Assembly (NCBI GenBank): GCA_934249215.1
Contig: CAKQKN010000119.1
Span: 1 to 11,245 of the forward strand
Direction: 5' to 3'
DNA length: 11,245 bases
From: an uncultured Clostridia bacterium
Lineage (GTDB): Bacteria > Bacillota > Clostridia > Christensenellales > Borkfalkiaceae
Part shown: in pieces, positions 1-6,472 of the stretch
How the letters are laid out: each line of letters opens with the position of its first letter
Numbering within the stretch: the first letter of the stretch is position 1
Notes under the pieces: model-generated
What the model was told of the DNA's origin: nothing
What the model saw: the letters and a program-made list of their open reading frames with translations, nothing else
The model's database searches: none
Made by a program: the position numbers and the translations under genes

Positions 1-30
1 CCTATAGACCGATTATCGGGCGGTTTTTAT
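1..30 (+). terminator. Possible right half of a terminator at the left edge
   Basis: A short stretch with ACCG (8-11) and CGGT (21-24) able to pair, followed directly by a run of five T (24-28), resembles the end of a rho-independent terminator for a plus-strand gene lying to the left. The visible stem is only four base pairs. A longer left arm could lie outside the window, because the GGGCGG just before the T run looks like a right arm. No T run is seen on the minus strand, so it is not an obvious terminator for the PBP gene ending at 57. Confidence 0.28.
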
Positions 31-56
31 AATTCCGCATTTATATTCAAACTTTC

Positions 57-2258
57 TCAATCGTCCGCCCAGTCGCCGTTTTCCGCAAAGTTTTTCTTTT
101 CGCTGACCGAAACCTCGGCGATAAAAACCGGTTCGCCGCGTATCGTTTCGCCGTTTACGTCGTAAACGTAGGGGAGGGCGTAATAGCAATATCTCCCGTC
201 TTTAAGATTTTTGTCGCAGACCGTTCCGTCCGCGTCGTCCGAAACGACCGTTTCTTTGTTTTCGTCGCGGCGGATTATCATGCACTTCACCGCCGTTTTT
301 TTGTCGATCGTAACGCTCACCGTGTTCCCGTTTTTCTCGATTTTCGCTTCCTTTATCTCGGGAACGGTGAACGCCGTCGAATATTCCGTCGGCTTAAATT
401 CTTTCATAAACAGCGCGGAAAGGCAATATTTGTCCGGTTGATTTTCGGGTGCGAGCAGAATTTTTCCGTCCTCATACGCAAGCTTGCAAATTCTTTCCGT
501 TTCGCATTCGCCCGACTTTTCGAAATCGGCGGGTTTTTTCCGCGAATAAAGTTTTTCAATGATCTCGACCGCTTCCCGCGCGGCGGTTCCGCCGGTTACC
601 GAGCAGGGCATAAGGTCGGACTCCGTTCGGCAAAGTTTGACGCCGATCACGTCCTCCGACGTGTAGCAGATCGCGAGCGCGTCGGTGTTTCCCTCTTTCG
701 TGCCGTTCGTTCCCGTCTTTGCGCAAAGTTCGAAGTCTAACCCCGAAAGTGCCTTTGCCGTGCCCGTTTTGACGCACTCGCGAAGTGCTTCCGTAATAAG
801 TTCCGCCGTCCCGGGTTTAAAGACGGAAACGCCTTCTTCTTCGTCTGAATATACCGATAATCGACCTATACGCACGTTTTTGATAAATCTCGGCGGGTAA
901 TATCTGCCGCCCGCCGCAAACGTGGTATACGCCGCGCAAAGATCGGCGAAGTCGATTCCGGGCGAGTAACACCCGAGCGCGATATTGAGCGTTTTCTCGT
1001 TAATTTCCACTCCCGCTTTTTTTGCGTATGAAAGACATTTTTCTGCACCTAAGGAATCGAGAACTTTGACCGCGGGAACGTTAAGACTTTTCGAAATGCA
1101 CTCCTTTACGGAGCACTGTCCGTAAGATTTTCCGCCGTAGTTTTGCGGGCGATACCCACCGAAATCGACGGGCGAATCGTCGATAAGTGTCGCAAGGCTC
1201 AGTTCCCCTTCGTTGAACGCGGGCGCGTAAACGAGAATGGGCTTAATCGTCGAAGCGGGCATTCCGGGGTTGTCGCCGAGCGGGAAATACGCCGCCTTGA
1301 TTTTTCCGAAACGCGAGGCTATAAGTCCGTTTTTGCATATTTCGCCGCCACGCTCGCCGCCGTTCCCGTCGCTCTCGGAAAGGGAAGAAAGGGTGCCTTG
1401 CGCTTTTTTGTCGTAATACGTGTAGACCTTGACTTGCCGCGTTTCATACGGCGAAACGCCGCACAGCGAAAAAAGTTCGTTTTTGACGAGCGAAAAATAA
1501 TCGCTTTTTTCCGACGCGTTCACGACGGTCGCCCCGAGGTTATCTTCGTATTCGGCTTCCGAAATATATCCTTGCTCGCGCATAAGTTTCAGAACGAGAT
1601 TCTTTCTTGCGGCGTTTCCCGCGGCTTCCGGGGGATAGGTCGAGGGTGCTTTCACCGTTGCGGCGAGCGAAGCCGCTTCGTTAAGCGTCAGATCTTCCGC
1701 CTTTTTCGAAAAATATCTTTCCGCGGCTTTCTCGATGCCGTAAGCGCCGTTCCCGAAATAGATTCCGTTGAGATAAAATGACAAAATTTCCGTCTTGGAA
1801 TATTTTTTCTCTAGTTCGAGTGCGAGTTTGAGTTCCTTGAGTTTTCTCATCACCGTTTTTTCGCCCGAAAGGTGTGTATTTTTGACGAGTTGCTGGCTTA
1901 TCGTCGAACCGCCTTCTTTGAGCGATCTGCTCTTGATGTCGCTGACCGCGGCACGGGCAAGCGCGCGCAAATCTACTCCTTTGTGTGTAAAAAATCTCTT
2001 ATCTTCGACTGCGACGAACGCGTTTTTGACGTGTTCGGGAAGATTTTCCACCGACACGTCCGTTCTTCCGAAGCAGTCCGAAGCGACGACCTCGCTCCCG
2101 TCCGCGTCGTAAAAGACCGCGTCGAACCCTTTTGCCACGAGTTTACTCTCGTCGAGCGTCGCATCCGCCGTCGCGACGAGGAAAAAACAAAAGCACGAGA
2201 GCGCGATGACGCTCGTCACGGCGAAAAATGTCACTAAAAAACGAACCGATTTTTTCAT
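57..2258 (-). CDS. Class A penicillin-binding protein (bifunctional transglycosylase/transpeptidase)
   Basis: This 733-residue membrane-anchored enzyme polymerises lipid II into glycan strands and cross-links the stem peptides outside the cell membrane. A short cytoplasmic tail (MKKSVR) and one membrane segment (about 7-30) come first. The GT51 domain follows: catalytic Glu85 in the VEDKRFF..H.G motif, GGSTISQQLVKN at 116-127, RK..E around 138-142 and the LNEAASLAA motif near 192. The transpeptidase domain has SxxK at Ser336-Lys339, SxN at 391-393 and KTG at 514-516, so both activities look intact. A tail of about 150 residues follows; 630-715 resembles a fibronectin-III-like beta domain. The ATG at 2258 is preferred over the in-frame ATG at 2312, because it gives the usual MKK start just before the membrane segment and because the intervening sequence is AT-rich promoter-like DNA. 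No Shine-Dalgarno precedes it. The exported part holds 19 cysteines, which is odd. It could be called PBP1A or PonA; the paralogue cannot be settled. Confidence 0.95.
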   Translation of the reverse strand: MKKSVRFLVTFFAVTSVIALSCFCFFLVATADATLDESKLVAKGFDAVFYDADGSEVVASDCFGRTDVSVENLPEHVKNAFVAVEDKRFFTHKGVDLRALARAAVSDIKSRSLKEGGSTISQQLVKNTHLSGEKTVMRKLKELKLALELEKKYSKTEILSFYLNGIYFGNGAYGIEKAAERYFSKKAEDLTLNEAASLAATVKAPSTYPPEAAGNAARKNLVLKLMREQGYISEAEYEDNLGATVVNASEKSDYFSLVKNELFSLCGVSPYETRQVKVYTYYDKKAQGTLSSLSESDGNGGERGGEICKNGLIASRFGKIKAAYFPLGDNPGMPASTIKPILVYAPAFNEGELSLATLIDDSPVDFGGYRPQNYGGKSYGQCSVKECISKSLNVPAVKVLDSLGAEKCLSYAKKAGVEINEKTLNIALGCYSPGIDFADLCAAYTTFAAGGRYYPPRFIKNVRIGRLSVYSDEEEGVSVFKPGTAELITEALRECVKTGTAKALSGLDFELCAKTGTNGTKEGNTDALAICYTSEDVIGVKLCRTESDLMPCSVTGGTAAREAVEIIEKLYSRKKPADFEKSGECETERICKLAYEDGKILLAPENQPDKYCLSALFMKEFKPTEYSTAFTVPEIKEAKIEKNGNTVSVTIDKKTAVKCMIIRRDENKETVVSDDADGTVCDKNLKDGRYCYYALPYVYDVNGETIRGEPVFIAEVSVSEKKNFAENGDWADD

Positions 2259-2270
2259 AATGCAAAATTT

Positions 2271-2276
2271 ATTATA
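2271..2276 (-). promoter_or_regulatory. Candidate -10 box for the PBP gene
   Basis: On the minus strand a perfect TATAAT lies at 2276-2271, ending 12 bases before the ATG at 2258. No good -35 hexamer is found 16-18 bases upstream (the best-placed hexamer reads AGTATA). The surrounding DNA (2260-2300) is almost all A and T, with further TATATT/TATTAT words, so the exact promoter is uncertain. If this box is used, the transcript would begin only a few bases before the start codon. Confidence 0.4.
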
Positions 2277-2317
2277 AATATTTTTAAATATAATATACTT
2301 ATCTGCCGTCATTTCCC

Positions 2318-2346
2318 TTGAAAAATGCGCGCGGATTTAGTATAAT
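2318..2346 (+). promoter_or_regulatory. Near-consensus sigma-A promoter of miaB
   Basis: TTGAAA at 2318-2323 and TATAAT at 2341-2346 are separated by exactly 17 bases, an almost perfect housekeeping promoter. The -10 box ends 10 bases before the miaB ATG at 2357. Transcription starting the usual 6-8 bases after the -10 box would leave a leader of only about 2-5 bases. It is likely the main promoter for miaB and perhaps for mutS and mutL downstream. It lies back to back with the PBP promoter region. Confidence 0.75.
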
Positions 2347-2356
2347 CTTCATACAT

Positions 2357-3676
2357 ATGGAAAAACGCTATTTTATACATATCTACGGTTGTCAGATGAA
2401 CTTGCACGAGTCTGAAAAACTCGCGGGGCTTTTGGAAAATGCGGGCTACACTCTCGCTTCCGAGCCGGAGTCCGCCGAAGTCATTCTTTTCGTCACATGT
2501 TGCATACGCGAAAACGCCGAACAAAAGGTTTACGGACATATAGGCGCGCTTAAACGTTACAAAACGGAAAATCCGAACGTCGTGATCGCCGTCGGCGGTT
2601 GCATGACGCAGCAAAAGGGCGCCGCCGAAAAACTCAAAGAAAAATTTCCGTTCGTGGACGTAATTTTCGGAACTCACAATCTTTGCGATTTCATGCGCCT
2701 GCTCGAGGAAAAGAGTGGCCGCAAAAAAACGCTCATCGAGGTCACGGAAGAGGACTCCGAAAGCGAAAACACGCCGATGACGAGAAGCAGTTTCCCCAAT
2801 GCATGGGTAAACGTGATTTACGGGTGCAACAATTTCTGCACTTACTGCATCGTTCCTTACGTTCGCGGGCGCGAGCGTTCGCGCGCCATACCCGACGTCG
2901 TCGCCGAGGTGAAAAAGCTCGTCGAAAGCGGGTATAAGGAAGTCACGCTTCTCGGTCAGAACGTCAATTCATACGGCAACGATCTCGAGGGCAAGGGCGG
3001 CGATTTTGCCGATCTTCTCGACGCGATCGGTCGCGAAGTCAAGGGAAAATACCGTCTGCGCTTTATGTCCAACCACCCGAAAGATCTGACGGAGCGGCTC
3101 GTCGCCGCAATGGCGCGAAACGAAAACGCATGCCATTCCGTTCACCTTCCGTTGCAATCGGGAAGTAACGAGATTTTGCGGAGAATGAACCGCCGCTACA
3201 CCCGCGAAGCGTATATGGAAAAAGTCGGGATGATACGAAAATATATGCCCGACTGCGCCATATCGACCGACGTTATGGTCGGTTTCCCGGGCGAAACGGA
3301 CGCCGATTTCGAGGATACGATGAATCTTATGGAAAGGGCGGATTTCGCTTCGGCGTTCATGTTCGTCTATTCCCGCCGCAAAGGAACTCCCGCCGACACC
3401 ATGCCCGACCAGATTCCCGAAGAGGTTTCGAGAAAGCGGATAATGGAAATGGTCGCCGCCCAGAACGCGCGCACCGCCGCCCACTCTGCGAAATACACGG
3501 GCAGAACGATAGAGATTCTGTGCGAGGACTACGACGACAAAAAGCAAATGTATCTCGGCCGCGACGAATACGGCAGAATGGGATATTTTTCGTCGGACAA
3601 GGACGAGCGCGGCAATTTCGTAACGGTGAAAGTCACCGAAACGAACGGCATTTCGCTTTATTGCGAAAAATTCTGA
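2357..3676 (+). CDS. miaB: MiaB, tRNA (i6A37) methylthiotransferase
   Basis: This radical-SAM enzyme of 439 residues adds a methylthio group to N6-isopentenyladenosine at position 37 of tRNAs reading UNN codons, giving ms2i6A. The N-terminal UPF0004 domain holds the second [4Fe-4S] cluster through Cys12 (YGCQMN), Cys48 (TCCIREN) and Cys82 (GGCMTQ). The radical-SAM motif CxxxCxxC is Cys157, Cys161 and Cys164, in YGCNNFCTYC followed by IVPYVRGRERSR, a signature that favours MiaB over MtaB or RimO. A TRAM-like tRNA-binding domain occupies the end (about 375-439). An extra Cys49 sits beside Cys48, and Val replaces the usual Asn before Thr-Cys. The ATG at 2357 is chosen because the MEKRYFIHIYGCQMN start fits the family. 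The in-frame TTG at 2318 lies in the -35 box. No Shine-Dalgarno is present. mutS follows after 119 bases. Confidence 0.95.
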   Translation: MEKRYFIHIYGCQMNLHESEKLAGLLENAGYTLASEPESAEVILFVTCCIRENAEQKVYGHIGALKRYKTENPNVVIAVGGCMTQQKGAAEKLKEKFPFVDVIFGTHNLCDFMRLLEEKSGRKKTLIEVTEEDSESENTPMTRSSFPNAWVNVIYGCNNFCTYCIVPYVRGRERSRAIPDVVAEVKKLVESGYKEVTLLGQNVNSYGNDLEGKGGDFADLLDAIGREVKGKYRLRFMSNHPKDLTERLVAAMARNENACHSVHLPLQSGSNEILRRMNRRYTREAYMEKVGMIRKYMPDCAISTDVMVGFPGETDADFEDTMNLMERADFASAFMFVYSRRKGTPADTMPDQIPEEVSRKRIMEMVAAQNARTAAHSAKYTGRTIEILCEDYDDKKQMYLGRDEYGRMGYFSSDKDERGNFVTVKVTETNGISLYCEKF

Positions 3677-3795
3677 CCCCGCTCGTGGCGAAAACTCGCC
3701 TTATACCGTACCTTTTGCGGCATACGCGCACGCCGCGGCGCATATTTTAACGTTTTAACTCGCATTCACCGCCGGGAAAAATCCGGGAGGTTATC
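3677..3795 (+). other. Spacer between miaB and mutS with weak hairpins
   Basis: This 119-base gap encodes nothing obvious. It contains two small inverted repeats. GGCGA/TCGCC (3687-3691 with 3696-3700) closes an AAAC loop, and GCGGC/GCCGC (3717-3721 with 3732-3736) closes a 10-base loop and is followed by a T-rich stretch (3741-3757). Neither has a proper T run, so termination, if any, would be partial. No convincing -35/-10 pair is seen. mutS may therefore be read from the miaB promoter. Confidence 0.4.
3785..3790 (+). promoter_or_regulatory. Strong Shine-Dalgarno of mutS
   Basis: GGGAGG lies five bases before the ATG at 3796 and fixes the mutS start. It contrasts with the miaB, PBP and ynbB starts, none of which has such a site. 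Confidence 0.85.
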
Positions 3796-6402
3796 ATGAT
3801 AAAAAATCCAAAAGAAAATCCCAAGCTGTCGAAGATGATGCAGCACTATTTTTCGGTCAAGGAAAGATATCCCGACTGCATAATTTTTTACAGACTGGGC
3901 GATTTTTACGAAATGTTTTTCGACGACGCGATCGAAGCTTCCCGCGTGCTCGAACTGACGCTCACGGGGCGCGATTGCGGGCTCGAGGAGCGCGCGCCCA
4001 TGTGCGGCGTTCCTTTCCATGCCGCCGACGCATACATAGCTCGGCTCGTTGCCGACGGTTATAAAGTCGCCGTCTGCGAACAACTTACCGAGCCCGACGG
4101 AAAGAACCCCGTCGAACGCGACGTCATCAAGGTCGTCACTTCCGGAACGGTTACGGACAACGAATTGATCGACGAAAAAAAGAATAACTTCATCTGCTCG
4201 GTTTTCGGTTCGGGCGAAAAGTTCGGCGTTGCGTGGGCGGACATCACCACGGGCGACTTCATCGTCAACGAAGCCGAGGGAACGGACGCGCTCTGCGACC
4301 TTCTCGCGCGGGTAGATCCCGCCGAAACGGTCGTCAACGAAAAAGCGTTCGAAAAAATCCGCAATCTTCCGTTGTTTATCCACGGCGCGATAAGAAAACC
4401 CGCGTCGTACAGGGAATACGCGTTCGCTGAGTCCGGCGCGACGAAAAACGTTCTTTCGCAGTTCAAGGTCGCAAATCTTTCCGCTCTCGAACTCGAAACG
4501 AAAAAACTCGCTCTCCGCGCGGCGGGCGCGCTTCTGGAATATCTGTCGGAAACGCAGATGCGCGCGCTTTCCGTCATATCTTCTCTCACCGTCGAAAGGG
4601 AACGCGACAGACTCATTCTCGACGCGGGTTGCATGCGCAATCTCGAGATCATGCGCAACAACCGCGACGGCGGCAGATACGGCAGTCTTTTATACGTGCT
4701 TGACCTGACTTGCACGGCGATGGGCGCGCGTAAAATGGCTTCCGTTCTTTCTTCCCCCCTTCGCGATAAGGACAAAATAAATTATCGGCTCGACGGGGTG
4801 GAGGAACTTTATAAAAATCTCCCCGTGACGGGCGCCGTCCGCGACGTTCTGAAAAGCATGCGCGACGTCGAGCGTATCGTCGGCAAACTCTCAAACGACG
4901 TAATCACCCCGCGGGATATGGAAGCCCTGCGTTTTTCGCTCGAACTGATTCCCGAAATAAAGTTCCGTCTTTCCGGGCTCGAATCGGCGGCTATCGCAAA
5001 CGTAAACGCTCGACTCAAGGACGTTTCCGACGTGACGGCTCTGCTTGCCCGCGCGATAAAGGACAATCCCCCCGCTTCCGCAAAGGACGGCGGGTTCATC
5101 CGCAAAGGCTTCGACGAAGAACTCGATCGGCTGACCGGCATACACGAGGACGGGCGCAAATTCATCGCCGATATCGAATCGCGCGAGCGGGAGCGCACGG
5201 GCATCAAAAACCTGCGCGTCGGCTATAACAAAGTGTTCGGCTATTACATAGAGGTCACGAATTCATTCAAGGACAAAGTACCTTACGACTACGTTCGCAA
5301 ACAGACGCTCACCGGCGCCGAGCGATATATTACCGAAGAACTAAAGCAGTTCGAGGACGAAATCCTGACGTCTGCCGAGCGTTCGCTCCGCATCGAAAAC
5401 GAACTTTTCGTCAAACTGAAAACCTATCTTAACCGGAAGATGGAAGATCTGAAATCGGTCGCGAAAGCAATCGCTTCGCTCGACGTTTTGTGCGCTCTTG
5501 CGTATATCGCCAAAAAGAACGACTATTGCAGACCGGAAATCGCGGACGAAGGCGGCACGCTCGACGTCGTGGGCGGTCGTCATCCCGTCGTCGAAAGTTT
5601 TTCGGACGCGTTCATCGCGAACGATACTTATCTCGATTCGGACGAAAACTCGATGATGATCATCACGGGGCCGAACATGGCGGGCAAAAGTACGTATATG
5701 CGGCAGGTCGCGCTCATCGCGATAATGGCGCACTGCGGAAGTTTCGTCCCCGCAAAATCGGCTGTCGTTCCGCTTATAGACCGCGTGTTCACCCGCGTCG
5801 GCGCAAGCGACAATCTCTTGTTCGACCAAAGCACGTTCATGGTGGAAATGAGCGAAGTCGCTCTCATTCTTCGCAATGCGACGAGCAGCAGCCTTGTCGT
5901 TCTCGACGAGGTAGGTCGCGGAACGAGCACGTACGACGGTTTGGGTATCGCTTGGGCGGTCGTGGAATACATCTGCAAAAATCTTCACGCAAAAACCCTT
6001 TTTGCAACTCACTATCACGAACTTTCCGAACTCGAAGGTGTTGTCCACGGCGTCAAAAATTACAAAATCACCGTTCGCGAAATCGACGGACGGATAATGT
6101 TTTTGCGCAAAATCATGCGCGGAAGCGCGAATAAGAGTTTCGGCATAGAGGTCGCATCTCTTGCCGGCGTTCCCGACGAAGTGACGACTCGCGCGAAATC
6201 GATTTTAAGAAAACTCGAAAAGAACGATCCTGTAAAATCCGCCGACTACCGTGCGCAAACTCTCGCGGACGATTCTCAGGAACCCGTCAGAAATGAGTCG
6301 GAATGCGAACGAATCATAGAGGATATCGATCTCGACAATCTCACGCCGATTCAGGCTTTTGCGCTTCTTGCCGATCTCAAGGAAAAACTCGGCAAAAAAT
6401 AA
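3796..6402 (+). CDS. mutS: MutS, DNA mismatch recognition ATPase
   Basis: This protein of 868 residues, normal length for the family, binds mismatches and small loops as a dimer and recruits MutL in an ATP-dependent way. The mismatch-reading Phe-x-Glu is Phe37 and Glu39 in the GDFYEMF motif. The connector, lever and clamp domains follow, with the clamp at roughly 420-530. The ATPase domain has Walker A GPNMAGKST at 625-633, the Walker B/signature region around VVLDEVGRGTSTYDG (roughly 700-715) and the TLFATHYHEL switch. The C-terminal dimerisation helices end in a LTPIQAFALLADLK helix typical of bacterial MutS. The usual beta-clamp-binding word (QLSLF-like) expected between the ATPase domain and this helix is not recognisable; the nearest is QTLAD. 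The start is set by a GGGAGG ribosome-binding site. mutL follows after 70 bases and was probably transcribed with it. Confidence 0.97.
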   Translation: MIKNPKENPKLSKMMQHYFSVKERYPDCIIFYRLGDFYEMFFDDAIEASRVLELTLTGRDCGLEERAPMCGVPFHAADAYIARLVADGYKVAVCEQLTEPDGKNPVERDVIKVVTSGTVTDNELIDEKKNNFICSVFGSGEKFGVAWADITTGDFIVNEAEGTDALCDLLARVDPAETVVNEKAFEKIRNLPLFIHGAIRKPASYREYAFAESGATKNVLSQFKVANLSALELETKKLALRAAGALLEYLSETQMRALSVISSLTVERERDRLILDAGCMRNLEIMRNNRDGGRYGSLLYVLDLTCTAMGARKMASVLSSPLRDKDKINYRLDGVEELYKNLPVTGAVRDVLKSMRDVERIVGKLSNDVITPRDMEALRFSLELIPEIKFRLSGLESAAIANVNARLKDVSDVTALLARAIKDNPPASAKDGGFIRKGFDEELDRLTGIHEDGRKFIADIESRERERTGIKNLRVGYNKVFGYYIEVTNSFKDKVPYDYVRKQTLTGAERYITEELKQFEDEILTSAERSLRIENELFVKLKTYLNRKMEDLKSVAKAIASLDVLCALAYIAKKNDYCRPEIADEGGTLDVVGGRHPVVESFSDAFIANDTYLDSDENSMMIITGPNMAGKSTYMRQVALIAIMAHCGSFVPAKSAVVPLIDRVFTRVGASDNLLFDQSTFMVEMSEVALILRNATSSSLVVLDEVGRGTSTYDGLGIAWAVVEYICKNLHAKTLFATHYHELSELEGVVHGVKNYKITVREIDGRIMFLRKIMRGSANKSFGIEVASLAGVPDEVTTRAKSILRKLEKNDPVKSADYRAQTLADDSQEPVRNESECERIIEDIDLDNLTPIQAFALLADLKEKLGKK

Positions 6403-6412
6403 TCGACACCCC

Positions 6413-6459
6413 CCGAGGAGCTTTTTCGCGCTCGGTTCGAACGGCGGGGAAGACCCCGC
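6413..6459 (+). promoter_or_regulatory. Leader hairpins just before mutL
   Basis: GCGGGG (6444-6449) and CCCCGC (6454-6459) pair perfectly around an AAGA tetraloop, ending four bases before the mutL Shine-Dalgarno. A weaker stem CCGAG/CTCGG (6413-6417 with 6431-6435) lies just upstream, and an 8-base palindrome GTTCGAAC (6434-6441) sits between them. None is followed by a T run, so they are not intrinsic terminators. They may affect mRNA stability or mutL translation, which is inference. Confidence 0.45.
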
Positions 6460-6462
6460 AAC

Positions 6463-6466
6463 GAGG
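6463..6466 (+). promoter_or_regulatory. Shine-Dalgarno of mutL
   Basis: GAGG lies six bases before the ATG at 6473. Its position fixes the mutL start, where the family's usual beginning (a short strand, then the conserved RISAGEVVERPASVVKELAEN region) follows at once. Confidence 0.8.
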
Positions 6467-6472
6467 TAAAAA

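Noticed and set aside
1143..1781. Plus-strand open frame of 212 codons inside the PBP gene
   Set aside because: It is antisense to an unmistakable class A PBP with all its motifs. The translation is Arg/Phe-rich and has no domain.
2259..2312. Upstream ATG at 2312 as the PBP start
   Set aside because: It would place an Ile/Tyr/Lys/Asn-rich stretch translated from AT-rich promoter DNA ahead of the normal MKK signal-anchor start.
3766..4383. Minus-strand open frames opposite mutS (also 4059-4775, 5341-6048)
   Set aside because: They are shadows created by the GC-skewed codon use of mutS and have no ribosome-binding site or recognisable family.
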